From contig JAYEHK010000177.1 of the NCBI GenBank assembly GCA_034659475.1, forward strand, positions 1 to 64,000: a stretch of 64,000 nucleotides of DNA, in the 5' to 3' direction. This stretch comes from JAYEHK01 sp034659475 (GTDB taxonomy: Bacteria > Bacillota > Syntrophomonadia > Syntrophomonadales > Syntrophomonadaceae). Below, piece after piece: positions 1-8,655 of this stretch. The number at the start of each line of letters is the position of its first letter. Positions within the stretch are counted from its first letter, which is position 1. The notes under the pieces are model-generated. The model was not told the DNA's origin. It searched no databases and was given only the letters and a program-made list of their open reading frames with translations. A program made the translations under genes and the position numbers.

Positions 1-1677
1 AGATAAAGTTGCTTTCACATTAACGACCGGATACCCTTTCAGAACACCCTCTGTAAGTGCTTGCTTTATGCCTGATTCCACTGCTGGAATATACTCTCTG
101 GGTACCGCACCGCCAACAATTTTGTTTACAAACTCAAACCCGGTTTCACAAGGTTCAAGGTTCAGGGTAATATGAGCAAATTGACCTTTACCACCCGTTT
201 GTTTTACATAACGAGTTTCTTGTTGAGCTGCTTTGGTAATCGTTTCTTTAAACGCAACTTCCGGTTGACCAATATTAATATCAACCCCAAATTCTTTGGA
301 CAAACGCTCTGTGATAACCTCCAGATGAAGTTCACCCATCCCTGATAGGATTGTCTGTCCGGTATCATTATTATGCGATATTTTAAACGTCGGATCTTCA
401 GAAGATATTTTCGCCAGTGCCTCTGAAATTTTCCCCTGATCAGTTTGAGTTCTTGGTTCAATGGCAATCTGAATAACCGGTTCAGGAAAATCAATAGACT
501 CCAACAGAATCTGGTTTCCTTCATCACAGATCGTATCCCCGGTACCAACATTTTTTAATCCAATCAACGCAACGATGTCTCCAGCAGAAACCGATTCTAT
601 TTCTTCCCGGTGATTGGCATGCATCTTAACCAATCTTCCAATTCTTTCCTTCCTTTGTTTGGAGCTATTATATACGTAAGAACCTGCTTTTAAGTTACCC
701 GAATAAACCCTGGCAAAAGCTAATTTACCAACATGTCTGTCAGTGATAATCTTGAAAACCAATGCAGAAAAATAATCCGTTTGATCTGCTCTAATTTCTA
801 CTTCTTCCTCATTATCAAGTGAAGTCGCTTTGGCTGGTTCCACTTCCAGAGGAGACGGCATATAATCAACGATGCCATCTAACAATGTTTGGACGCCGAT
901 GTTTCGGTATGAACTTCCACAAATAACGGGAACAATTTCACCTGCTATGGTAGCTTTTCTAATGGTTTCTATAATCATTTCATTTGGAATGTCCTCACCA
1001 TTGTAATACAAATCAAGCATCGCTTCATTAGTAACAGCCAAGTTTTCAATCATTTCTGAATGCCATTTTTCAGCTTCTTCTATATAATTATCAGGAACAA
1101 CCGTTTCTTTTACTTCATTTCCCAACTTACCTGCATAGGTTTCATACTGCATAGTAATGAGATTAATAATCCCAGAAAAGCTATCGTCTGTAAAAACAGG
1201 AATGGTTAACGGCAATGGATTAGCCCCTAAACGGGTTTTGACTTGCTCAACAACCCTGAAGAAGTCAGCACCAACTGCATCCATTTTGTTAATATAAGCC
1301 ATTCTCGGAACACTATACTTATCAGCCTGACGCCACACAGTTTCCGATTGCGGTTCCACGCCACCTTTGGCACAAAAAATAACCACTGCACCATCAAGAA
1401 TACGCAAACTTCTTTCTACCTCAGCAGTAAAGTCCACATGTCCCGGAGTATCAATAATATTGATAGCACAATCCTTCCAAACACACTTAGTAGCCGCAGA
1501 AGTTACCGTAATACCGCGTTCCTTTTCCACATCAAGATAATCCATAGTGCTTTCGCCATCATGGGTTTCACCTATTTTATGTGTGAGTCCTGTATAGTAC
1601 AATACTCTTTCTGTAGTTGTCGTTTTTCCAGCATCAATATGAGCAATAATTCCAATATTTCTTAATCTGTCAAGCAT
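1..1677 (-). CDS. Elongation factor G paralogue (C-terminus cut off by window edge)
   Basis: GTPase that drives ribosomal translocation. The N-terminal 559 residues are present and run off the window edge. G1 [13 protein letters not shown]3 DTPGHVDF and G4 NKMD are all visible near residues 12-140, followed by the domain II region and a conserved GELHLEV stretch of domain III. The start ATG has an AGGAGG about 14 nt upstream, a little far. The gene stands alone: it is not next to rpsL, rpsG or tuf as the canonical fusA would be. It is therefore more likely a second EF-G, but this is inference from context; the sequence itself looks like an orthodox EF-G rather than a TetM-type protection protein. 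Confidence 0.85.
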   Translation of the reverse strand, partial: MLDRLRNIGIIAHIDAGKTTTTERVLYYTGLTHKIGETHDGESTMDYLDVEKERGITVTSAATKCVWKDCAINIIDTPGHVDFTAEVERSLRILDGAVVIFCAKGGVEPQSETVWRQADKYSVPRMAYINKMDAVGADFFRVVEQVKTRLGANPLPLTIPVFTDDSFSGIINLITMQYETYAGKLGNEVKETVVPDNYIEEAEKWHSEMIENLAVTNEAMLDLYYNGEDIPNEMIIETIRKATIAGEIVPVICGSSYRNIGVQTLLDGIVDYMPSPLEVEPAKATSLDNEEEVEIRADQTDYFSALVFKIITDRHVGKLAFARVYSGNLKAGSYVYNSSKQRKERIGRLVKMHANHREEIESVSAGDIVALIGLKNVGTGDTICDEGNQILLESIDFPEPVIQIAIEPRTQTDQGKISEALAKISSEDPTFKISHNNDTGQTILSGMGELHLEVITERLSKEFGVDINIGQPEVAFKETITKAAQQETRYVKQTGGKGQFAHITLNLEPCETGFEFVNKIVGGAVPREYIPAVESGIKQALTEGVLKGYPVVNVKATLS

Positions 1678-1788
1678 CTTTCTATTTCACTCCTCCTATT
1701 TTTGGCAAACAAAAATGAACGGCATCGCTTACAGTATGCCGCAATTCGAGAATCTTCAAACTATTTTCGAAAATTCACTCGAGCCTTA

Positions 1789-1817
1789 ATATTATTAGCT
1801 TTCTTCTGTTTTGTCAA
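1789..1817 (-). promoter_or_regulatory. Sigma-A-type promoter of the EF-G gene
   Basis: On the minus strand TTGACA, 17 nt, TAATAT. It lies about 110 nt upstream of the EF-G start. The rest of the 460-bp gap up to the TRAP operon is AT-rich with no gene seen. Confidence 0.6.
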
Positions 1818-2078
1818 ATTATCAACAAAGATTCGTCATTCCCCGCCTCCACGTACCTCAACTGGCTTAAATGCATAAATTTTCCTAAGTATGTTTTGTC
1901 TTTATATAGACATTTATTTTTATAATTAAGGAAATCAAAACAACATTGATATATTAATATACATTTTTCTTATTATTCATCCAACACTTTCATTATTAAA
2001 ATCTAAACATACAAATGAAGAATCAGAAGACTTAATGGGGTTTACTACAGCTTTTCGATAACGAGATTGTATAACAAA

Positions 2079-2101
2079 ACATATAAATTTTATGTTATAA
2101 T
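2079..2101 (+). promoter_or_regulatory. Putative -10 and operator-like palindrome before the TRAP operon
   Basis: A TATAAT at 2096-2101 is directly preceded by the near-palindrome ACATATAAATTTTATGT. No convincing -35 is present. A palindrome just upstream of the -10 would suit a repressor or activator site, but this is inference. Confidence 0.35.
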
Positions 2102-2137
2102 AAATCATTGTAAAAAAATAATGATGGAGGTATGAAA

Positions 2138-3121
2138 ATGATGAAAAAACGTGGATTGGTTCTCATTCTTGTCTTGGCCTTTTTAAGCATGGGCTTAGTA
2201 GGTTGTGGTTCGGATTCGACTGATACAGGCGATCAACCGGCTGCAGAAACAACATTCATCAATATAGCTACAGGAGGTACTGCCGGTACATACTACCCAC
2301 TCGGTGGAACCATTGCAGAGATTCTTAACAAAAACATTGATGGCGTAAATGCTACCGCAGAAACCACAGGTGCATCCGTTGCAAACATTAATCTATTGAA
2401 TGGTGGCAGCGTAAATATGGCATTCGTACAAAACGACGTTTCTTATTACGCCGATAATGGAACTGAATTATTCCAGGATAAAAAGATTGCTGGCCTACAA
2501 GCTCTTGCAACACTGTATCCAGAAACCTGTCAGCTGATAACCCTTGAGAAAACCGGTATCAAAACTGTAGCAGACTTTGAAGGAAAGAAAATCGCCGTCG
2601 GCGCTGCGGGTAGCGGAGTAGAAGCAAATACTCGCCAAATCTTAGCTGCTAACGGTTTAACTTATGATGACATTAAACCACAGTATCTATCCTTTTCAGA
2701 GGCAGCTTCAGGCCTCAAAGATGGCAACATTGATGCAGCCTTTTTAACAGCAGGTTTTCCAACAGCAGCTATTCAGGATATATCCGCACAACACGACGTT
2801 GTTCTGATCCCTGTTTCTGACGAAACAGCTGACAAACTGATTGCAGACTATCCATTTTACACCAAAATCACGATCCCTGCTGGCACTTATCAAAATCAGA
2901 CCGAAGATGTTCAGTCTCTGGCTGTAAAAGCAATGCTGGTTGTTACAGACAAGATGGATGAACAAATGGGCTATGACATTGCCAAGGCTATCTACACAAA
3001 CCTCGATAGATTAGAAGCAACCCATGCAGTAGGAAAAATTATCACTTTAGAAACGGCAACTGATGGCATCTCCATTCCACTTCATCCAGGTGCTGAAAAA
3101 TATTACAACGAGAATAAATAA
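2138..3121 (+). CDS. TAXI-family TRAP transporter solute-binding lipoprotein
   Basis: Extracytoplasmic substrate-binding subunit of a tripartite TRAP transporter of the TAXI class. A hydrophobic signal peptide ends in the lipobox LVGC (Cys about residue 23), so it should be lipid-anchored. The mature part begins FINIATGGTAGTYYPLGGTI, the typical TAXI opening (ATGG.GGTYYP-like). Length about 327 residues fits the family. GGAGG at 2126-2130 is only 1 nt from the ATG at 2132, so the in-frame ATG at 2138 (7 nt spacing) is preferred. It is followed by a DUF1850 protein and the fused membrane subunit in one plus-strand operon. The substrate cannot be told from sequence; TAXI systems commonly take up dicarboxylates or amino acids. 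Confidence 0.9.
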   Translation: MMKKRGLVLILVLAFLSMGLVGCGSDSTDTGDQPAAETTFINIATGGTAGTYYPLGGTIAEILNKNIDGVNATAETTGASVANINLLNGGSVNMAFVQNDVSYYADNGTELFQDKKIAGLQALATLYPETCQLITLEKTGIKTVADFEGKKIAVGAAGSGVEANTRQILAANGLTYDDIKPQYLSFSEAASGLKDGNIDAAFLTAGFPTAAIQDISAQHDVVLIPVSDETADKLIADYPFYTKITIPAGTYQNQTEDVQSLAVKAMLVVTDKMDEQMGYDIAKAIYTNLDRLEATHAVGKIITLETATDGISIPLHPGAEKYYNENK

Positions 3122-3138
3122 AGGAACGGATTTGAAAC

Positions 3139-3654
3139 ATGAACATGCTTACTAACCACTGGAAAAAAGCAATAATCATCCTGTTTACCATATTAATAAT
3201 GATTCTACTATTAATTCATATACCAGTTCTGGTTATAAGCGAAAGAGACTCTGACAAACAGTTATTCATTCCTTTAGTCAGGGAAAAAGCATTTTCTCTT
3301 GAATACGTTCATTCAGTTCAAAAAACACCGGTGCAGGAACATTTTGTTCTTGCACCGGATAATCAATTACTTCTTACATCAACCCATTATCAATCATATG
3401 GTGTAGGCCTTCCGTACTTACCCGAAGAAGGCAACTTGGTAAATGACCATGGAGTATTCTTGCTCAGTGGTATAAACCGCCTATTTAATGAAGTGAATAT
3501 GGGTTTTATGCCGCTGGCCAAACACGGCCTAATATACCATGGCAAACACTATTATTTTAAAAATTATTTTACCTCGGGAGCACTTCTTCAGATAACCGTC
3601 CAGGAGTATTCCCCTATTAAAACAATTTGGCTGATGCGAGAGGGAGGAAAATAG
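3139..3654 (+). CDS. DUF1850 family TRAP-associated protein
   Basis: A protein of about 171 residues with one N-terminal membrane segment (about residues 10-32), then an extracytoplasmic part. The stretch FSLEYVHSVQKTPVQEHF is the hallmark of DUF1850 (a core of the form Y-x-HSV-x-x-x-P-V). Genes of this family sit between TAXI binding proteins and fused TRAP permeases, exactly as here, so it is probably an accessory subunit. Its biochemical role is unknown. The stop codon overlaps the GTG start of the permease by one base (TAGTG), which suggests translational coupling. Confidence 0.75.
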   Translation: MNMLTNHWKKAIIILFTILIMILLLIHIPVLVISERDSDKQLFIPLVREKAFSLEYVHSVQKTPVQEHFVLAPDNQLLLTSTHYQSYGVGLPYLPEEGNLVNDHGVFLLSGINRLFNEVNMGFMPLAKHGLIYHGKHYYFKNYFTSGALLQITVQEYSPIKTIWLMREGGK

Positions 3655-5594
3655 TGACAGAAACAAAAAACAATACCGTACAAGACGACCTAAACATTGA
3701 TGATTTTATGGCTAAATATGACCGAGAATCGGATTTTCGAAAATATAATGGAATTGGAAAATGGATTGTTGCTCTTATTGCCATTAGTTTTTCTCTTTTT
3801 CAGATTTACACCGCAATATTCGGTGTCTTTGATGCACATATTCAAAGGGCTATTCATCTATCCTTTGCTATGGCCTTGGTTTTTCTTTTATATCCCAGTC
3901 GGAAACAGTGGTCCAGAGAACACCTCCATCCAATTGATGGGGTTTTAGCCGTTGTAGCAGCTGCAGTCCCTCTTTATATTGTAGTTTTTTTTCAGGATTT
4001 AGTTCTCAGAGCGGGTATGGCTACTCCACTTGATATGCTAATTGGTGGGATTGGTGTTTTCCTGGTCCTTGAGGCCGCTCGTAGAGTTGTAGGTTGGCCA
4101 ATTGTTATTGTGGCCTCTATATTTTTGGTTTATGCCTTTGCAGGTCCTTATATCCCCGGTGCTTTTGCTCATCGTGGCGTAAGTTTGGAACTACTTGTAG
4201 AGCATCTATACTTTACAACTGAAGGCGTATTCGGAATCCCATTAGGGGTTTCAGCGACTTTTATCTTCCTATTTATTCTATTTGGCACTTACCTTGAAAA
4301 AACTGGTCTGGGTAAGTTTTTTATTGATCTGGCGAATGCTGTAGCCGGCTGGGCCAGAGGTGGACCAGCTAAAGTTGCTGTTATATCAAGTGGTTTGATG
4401 GGAACAATATCAGGTAGTTCAGTAGCTAATGTGGCCGGCACTGGAAGTTTGACCATTCCAATGATGAAGAAACTAGGATATCGTCCAGAGTTTGCCGGTG
4501 CGGTTGAAGCTGCTGCATCAACCGGTGGTCAATTAATGCCGCCAATTATGGGAGCAGCTGCCTTCTTAATGGCCGAGTTTGTTGGAATACCTTATGTTGA
4601 GGTCGTTAAGGCAGCGATTATTCCTGCACTATTGTACTTTACAGGGGTTATGTTATGTGTTCATCTTGAAGCTAAGAAAGTGGGCTTACGTGGCCTTTCC
4701 AGAAGTGAACTCCCCAATATTGGTACAGTTATATTAGAAAAAGGTCACCTGGCCCTTCCACTAATTGCTGTTATCTACCTTTTGATTTCAGGATATACCC
4801 CTATGCGTGCGGCTTTATGGGCTATTGCGCTTACCATCCTTGCATCAATGCTTCGTTCCACAACCCGTATTTCTCCTAAAGAAATTATAAAAGGATTAGA
4901 AGACGGGGCGAGATCAGCACTTGGTGTAATTGTTGCCTGTGCTACGGCCGGAATCATTATCGGAGTTGTAACTAAAACCGGTCTCGGTCTAAAACTGGGT
5001 TCAGTGCTGATTGATCTTGCAGGTGGACACTTGCTGCCAACCCTGTTTTTCACAATGATTACATCTATTCTACTGGGAATGGGCGTACCTACTACAGCAA
5101 ACTACGTAATTACGTCAACCATAGCTGCCCCAACCATTATTCAATTGGGTGTACCGGTACTTGCCGCTCATATGTTTGCGTTCTATTTTGGAATCATTGC
5201 CGATGTTACACCACCGGTAGCACTAGCCGCGTTTGCAGGTTCAGGAATCGCACGAAGTGATCCGTTAAAAACCGGCGTACAGGCGTCGAAATTGGCCATT
5301 GCTGCATTCCTGGTACCCTATATATTCGTGTTATCTCCTGCTCTGCTGATGATCAATACGACGCTTCCAGCAGTTCTTTTAATTGTTGCTACGTCGGTAA
5401 CTGGAATGATAGGGGTTGCAGCCTCTGTTTCAGGATATTTTGTCATAAACGGACGCTGGTTAGATAGAATTCTATTCTTAGTCGGTGGGCTTATGATGAT
5501 CGACACCGACCCAAAGACGGACCTTATTGGTCTCGCTTTAATGATTGGTGCCTATCTTCTTCAGGTATATGTTCAAAAAAAAGAAACAGAATAG
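3654..5594 (+). CDS. TRAP transporter fused permease subunit (DctQ-DctM fusion)
   Basis: The membrane component that couples solute uptake to an ion gradient. About 646 residues. The N-terminal quarter contains the four-helix DctQ-like part; the rest is the large DctM-like channel part, with conserved GTISGSSVANVAGTGSLTIP and GMGVPTTANYVI segments typical of TAXI-class fused permeases. Start taken as GTG at 3654, 6-7 nt after GGGAGG and overlapping the DUF1850 stop; an upstream TTG in the same frame lacks an SD. Last gene of the TRAP operon, followed by a strong terminator. Confidence 0.9.
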   Translation: MTETKNNTVQDDLNIDDFMAKYDRESDFRKYNGIGKWIVALIAISFSLFQIYTAIFGVFDAHIQRAIHLSFAMALVFLLYPSRKQWSREHLHPIDGVLAVVAAAVPLYIVVFFQDLVLRAGMATPLDMLIGGIGVFLVLEAARRVVGWPIVIVASIFLVYAFAGPYIPGAFAHRGVSLELLVEHLYFTTEGVFGIPLGVSATFIFLFILFGTYLEKTGLGKFFIDLANAVAGWARGGPAKVAVISSGLMGTISGSSVANVAGTGSLTIPMMKKLGYRPEFAGAVEAAASTGGQLMPPIMGAAAFLMAEFVGIPYVEVVKAAIIPALLYFTGVMLCVHLEAKKVGLRGLSRSELPNIGTVILEKGHLALPLIAVIYLLISGYTPMRAALWAIALTILASMLRSTTRISPKEIIKGLEDGARSALGVIVACATAGIIIGVVTKTGLGLKLGSVLIDLAGGHLLPTLFFTMITSILLGMGVPTTANYVITSTIAAPTIIQLGVPVLAAHMFAFYFGIIADVTPPVALAAFAGSGIARSDPLKTGVQASKLAIAAFLVPYIFVLSPALLMINTTLPAVLLIVATSVTGMIGVAASVSGYFVINGRWLDRILFLVGGLMMIDTDPKTDLIGLALMIGAYLLQVYVQKKETE

Positions 5595-5601
5595 AGTCAA
5601 T

Positions 5602-5642
5602 AAAAATGGAGGACAACCCAAAAGGGTTTCCTCCATTTTTTT
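5602..5642 (+). terminator. Bidirectional intrinsic terminator after the TRAP operon
   Basis: Stem with arms AAAAATGGAGGA and TCCTCCATTTTT plus an inner CCC/GGG, with A-run on one side and T-run on the other. It can serve both the TRAP operon and the converging crotonase gene. Confidence 0.85.
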
Positions 5643-5649
5643 GTATTCT

Positions 5650-6432
5650 TTAACGGCCTTTGAATACAGGTCTTCTTTTTTCAAAAAATGCAGCGATCCC
5701 CTCTTTTTGATCTTCCGTTCCACAACAGAAGGTGGACTGAGCCTGCTCAAATAGCAACGCAGCGCCAACACTGCTCTCGTTGGCTACATTAATACCCTTT
5801 TTCGCAAAACGGATCCCTACAGGAGGTAAATTAGCCATTCTTTTCGCAAGTTTGAAGGATCGTTCCTGCAGTTCTTCATCTTTCACCATTATTTCTATTA
5901 AGCCCATCCGCAGTGCTTCTTCCGCACCAATCTCTTCACAGCCCATAATTAATCGTTTGGCCTGTCCAATACCTACTAATTGGGTAAGACGAGTAGTTCC
6001 ACCCATATCCGGTGATAAACCAAAACGAACTTCAGGAATGGAGAACCGACTACCTTCAGATGCTACCCTGATATCACAACCTAAAATCATTTCCATTGCT
6101 GATCCATAACACAAACCATGAATAGCAGCAACAACAGGAATGGGCAGATCCTGCCACCGACCGTACAGACGCTGAAGCCAAACAAGATTATCCATGATGA
6201 ATTCCGAACTTACACCCTGTAAAAATGCTAAGTCAACCCCTGCCGAGAAATGATCGCCCTCCGCATTGATTAATACAGATCTTAATGTTTTGTCTTTGTC
6301 AATCATCTCCTGAATTTCCTCTAATTCATAGAGAAATGCTTCTCCTACCAGATTAAATCCCTTTGCGTTACAAAGCGTAATAATCCCAACATTATCTTCT
6401 CTTGTAAAAGAAAGATGTTTCCCATAACTCAT
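5650..6432 (-). CDS. Enoyl-CoA hydratase/isomerase (crotonase) family protein
   Basis: A 260-residue crotonase-fold enzyme acting on acyl-CoA thioesters. Oxyanion-hole segments FSAGVDLAFL and AIHGLCYGSAMEM are present. The two acidic residues used by hydratases seem conserved: Glu in SAMEM and Glu in SIPEVRFGL, so water addition or removal is plausible. It is a single-gene unit with its own sigma-A promoter, 12 kb from the 4-hydroxybutyrate cluster. It could hydrate crotonyl-CoA made there, but the substrate range of this family is too broad to say. The ATG at 6432 follows GGAGGC. Confidence 0.8.
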   Translation of the reverse strand: MSYGKHLSFTREDNVGIITLCNAKGFNLVGEAFLYELEEIQEMIDKDKTLRSVLINAEGDHFSAGVDLAFLQGVSSEFIMDNLVWLQRLYGRWQDLPIPVVAAIHGLCYGSAMEMILGCDIRVASEGSRFSIPEVRFGLSPDMGGTTRLTQLVGIGQAKRLIMGCEEIGAEEALRMGLIEIMVKDEELQERSFKLAKRMANLPPVGIRFAKKGINVANESSVGAALLFEQAQSTFCCGTEDQKEGIAAFFEKRRPVFKGR

Positions 6433-6478
6433 TAAAATGCCTCCAATCTATAAATTATTAACTCTAAACTCTAGTTGT

Positions 6479-6507
6479 AATATACTTTTACGCAGTAATT
6501 TTGTCAA
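6479..6507 (-). promoter_or_regulatory. Sigma-A-type promoter of the crotonase gene
   Basis: TTGACA, 17 nt, TATATT on the minus strand, 47 nt upstream of the start codon. The -35 is a perfect match. Confidence 0.75.
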
Positions 6508-6562
6508 TTAGTTAAATAATTAACTTATGTCATATAACAAGTTTTTACTCCGGTTTACACTC

Positions 6563-6591
6563 ACAAAAAAACCGGGTTAATCAACCCGGTT
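6563..6591 (-). terminator. Intrinsic terminator of the isochorismatase-family gene
   Basis: Perfect stem AACCGGGTT / AACCCGGTT with a 4-nt loop, followed on the minus strand by a run of seven T. Lies 22 nt past the stop codon. Confidence 0.85.
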
Positions 6592-6613
6592 ACGTTTCGT
6601 CAACTCCACCATA

Positions 6614-7162
6614 TTATTTTAACAGTGGCGATATAGCCTTAAATTCTGGCGTACCAGATACTTTCAGTAAATCAAATACCATGGTTTCCGCATTACTGAT
6701 TACGGCCCCCATATCTTTCATTAGGTCCAGTCCGTTGTTATAATTATCTTCCGTTCTGGAACATACAGCGTCTTTCACCACCTGCACCTGATACCCTTTT
6801 TCCAACAAATCGCGTACGGTTTGGAAAACACAGATATGCGTTTCACTTCCTGTTACCAGAATCGTTTTTTGTTTGTGTTTTTCAAGAATTTGTTTTAGGC
6901 TCTGCGTGCAAGCATTAAAGCTATTCTTTTCCACATATTCATATTGATCAAGATTATTTTGAATTTCACTCACTGTTGTTCCCAGGCCTTTTGGATACTG
7001 CTCTGTAATAATTATTGGGATATTAAACTGTTTTGCTATTGCGATGAGGAGATTGGTATTTTTATATACCTGTTCACGCTTCTCCATTGCCTTCATTAAC
7101 TTTTCCTGAAGGTCAATAACTAGTAATATGCTATCCTCATTTATTAATTCATATTTAGACAC
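6614..7162 (-). CDS. Isochorismatase-family cysteine hydrolase
   Basis: About 182 residues with the alpha/beta isochorismatase fold. The catalytic triad can be placed: Asp in LLVIDLQEKL, Lys in VEKNSFNAC, Cys in GSETHICVFQT. Family members hydrolyse amides or isochorismate (nicotinamidase and YcaC-like enzymes); the substrate is not evident. The open frame extends 19 codons further upstream, but AAGGAGG stands 8 nt before a GTG at 7162, which leads into VSKYELINEDSILL, so that GTG is chosen. A single-gene unit with its own terminator. Confidence 0.8.
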   Translation of the reverse strand: MSKYELINEDSILLVIDLQEKLMKAMEKREQVYKNTNLLIAIAKQFNIPIIITEQYPKGLGTTVSEIQNNLDQYEYVEKNSFNACTQSLKQILEKHKQKTILVTGSETHICVFQTVRDLLEKGYQVQVVKDAVCSRTEDNYNNGLDLMKDMGAVISNAETMVFDLLKVSGTPEFKAISPLLK

Positions 7163-7313
7163 TGCACCATCCTCCTTATCAGTATTTACTCTAAGTATTC
7201 TACCATTTTTTCTCCACAATTATGTTATCAATTTCACTCATACATATTATAATTAGTTTACAAAAAAAGTTATTTCAAAATATTTACACAATTCAAAAAA
7301 TATGTTATTATTT

Positions 7314-7388
7314 TATAATTGGTATCTTATCCCTTGGTTCATAATAATAACATCCCCTTATAACCCGCTCTCCGGGTTATTTTTTTGT
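7314..7388 (+). ncRNA. Candidate small RNA: orphan promoter plus intrinsic terminator
   Basis: A perfect stem ATAACCCG / CGGGTTAT at 7360-7380 with T7 is a textbook plus-strand terminator, yet no plus-strand gene lies upstream. A TATAAT at 7314-7319, with TTCAAA 16 nt before it, could start a transcript of about 60 nt ending here. The promoter is weak, so this is a candidate only. Alternatively the hairpin attenuates read-through towards the CapA gene. Confidence 0.35.
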
Positions 7389-7411
7389 CCTCATACAAAG
7401 GTTACATAATT

Positions 7412-7442
7412 TTGGTACAACTACTTAATATCGTGCTACAAT
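7412..7442 (+). promoter_or_regulatory. Possible extended -10 promoter of the CapA gene
   Basis: TGCTACAAT gives an extended -10 at 7434-7442, with TTGGTA 19 nt upstream as a poor -35. It is about 30 nt before the chosen start codon. Confidence 0.4.
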
Positions 7443-7472
7443 ATGATTACAATGATTGAAATGAGGAATACT

Positions 7473-8642
7473 ATGCAGCACATATTTTTCAAAAAGAAAA
7501 GAATAATCTTACTATTAGGGTCATTCCTTTTAGTATTGGGTCTTATATATATATATTACTTACAACCACCCAAACAAACACCAACGGTTGCTGTAGTAAC
7601 ACCAAAAGAGGATAAAAAAGAAACGATAAGTCTCGTAGCGACAGGTGATATACTAATGCATAATACCGTCATTTGGTCAGGCAGAAGTGGACAGGATTAT
7701 AATTACGATCATCTCTTTGCGCCGGTGAAACATATTATCTCGAGTGCAGACTATGCCTCTGTTTGTCTTGAATCTGCCATTGCTGGCCCAGCTGCTGGTT
7801 TTACCGGATACCCCACTTTCAACAGTCCCGATCAATTAGCCCCCTCTCTCAAAGCCTCCGGTTTTAATCTTATCGCAACCGCTAGCAACCATTGTCTTGA
7901 CAGAGGATACAAAGGGGCTGAACGTACGATTAAGATATTACAGGAAGCGGGATTAGATACGATCGGTACATATACATCGCTGGAAGAAAGTCAAAAGCAT
8001 TTTATACGTGATATCCGTGGTGTCAAGGTAGGTTATCTGGCATATACTTACGGAACAAATGGGATACCTATACCCGAAAATCGTCCCTTTTTTATTCGTT
8101 CATTGGACAAGGAAACCATCGTTTCAGACATTGTTAATCTACGTCCTACGGTTGACGTGTTAATTGTAATCCTTCACTGGGGAGTTGAATACAGCCCTTT
8201 CCCAACTGAAAAGCAACGAGAAATGGCAAAGATTTTCTTTGAAAATGGCGCAGATGCACTGATAGGAAGTCATCCCCACGTAATTCAACCATCAGAACTT
8301 ATGAACATAAATGGCAAGGATCATTTTGTGATTTATTCCATGGGAAATTCTATTGGACATCAACATGGTGTTGAACGAAACAGTGGCGTAATTGTACGAC
8401 TAAATTTCACTAAGAACTTCAATACAAACGAAACAAACATGAGCAAGGTTGAATTCTATCCTACCTTCTCTCATCCTTACTATGACAATGGAAAACAAAA
8501 ATTTAGAGTAATCCCTATCGATGAATCGCTTCAAGCTGTAGAGAGTGGAGAAGACCCCTTTCTGACGCCTGAAAGCGCAAGACTCCTTAAAGAAATCGCG
8601 CAAACAACACGCGAACACTTAAATGATTTGAATAAACCATAA
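7473..8642 (+). CDS. CapA family protein (poly-gamma-glutamate capsule / PGA_cap fold)
   Basis: About 389 residues with one N-terminal membrane helix (roughly residues 10-30), then an extracytoplasmic PGA_cap domain related to calcineurin-like phosphoesterases. Visible motifs are LVATGDILMHNTV, ASNHCLDRGYKG, LHWGVEYSPFPTEKQ, IGSHPHVIQPSE and FVIYSMGNSIG, in the family order with the expected Asp, Asn and His residues. CapA proteins help make or anchor poly-gamma-glutamate, but many stand-alone copies such as this have no known role, and no capB/capC is near. The open frame begins 10 codons earlier; GAGG 6 nt before the ATG at 7473 decides the start. Confidence 0.85.
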   Translation: MQHIFFKKKRIILLLGSFLLVLGLIYIYYLQPPKQTPTVAVVTPKEDKKETISLVATGDILMHNTVIWSGRSGQDYNYDHLFAPVKHIISSADYASVCLESAIAGPAAGFTGYPTFNSPDQLAPSLKASGFNLIATASNHCLDRGYKGAERTIKILQEAGLDTIGTYTSLEESQKHFIRDIRGVKVGYLAYTYGTNGIPIPENRPFFIRSLDKETIVSDIVNLRPTVDVLIVILHWGVEYSPFPTEKQREMAKIFFENGADALIGSHPHVIQPSELMNINGKDHFVIYSMGNSIGHQHGVERNSGVIVRLNFTKNFNTNETNMSKVEFYPTFSHPYYDNGKQKFRVIPIDESLQAVESGEDPFLTPESARLLKEIAQTTREHLNDLNKP

Positions 8643-8655
8643 CCATTCATAAAGA

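Noticed and set aside
1243..1665. 140-residue plus-strand frame inside the EF-G gene
   Set aside because: Antisense shadow of EF-G; composition is unlike a protein and the minus-strand frame has every EF-G motif.
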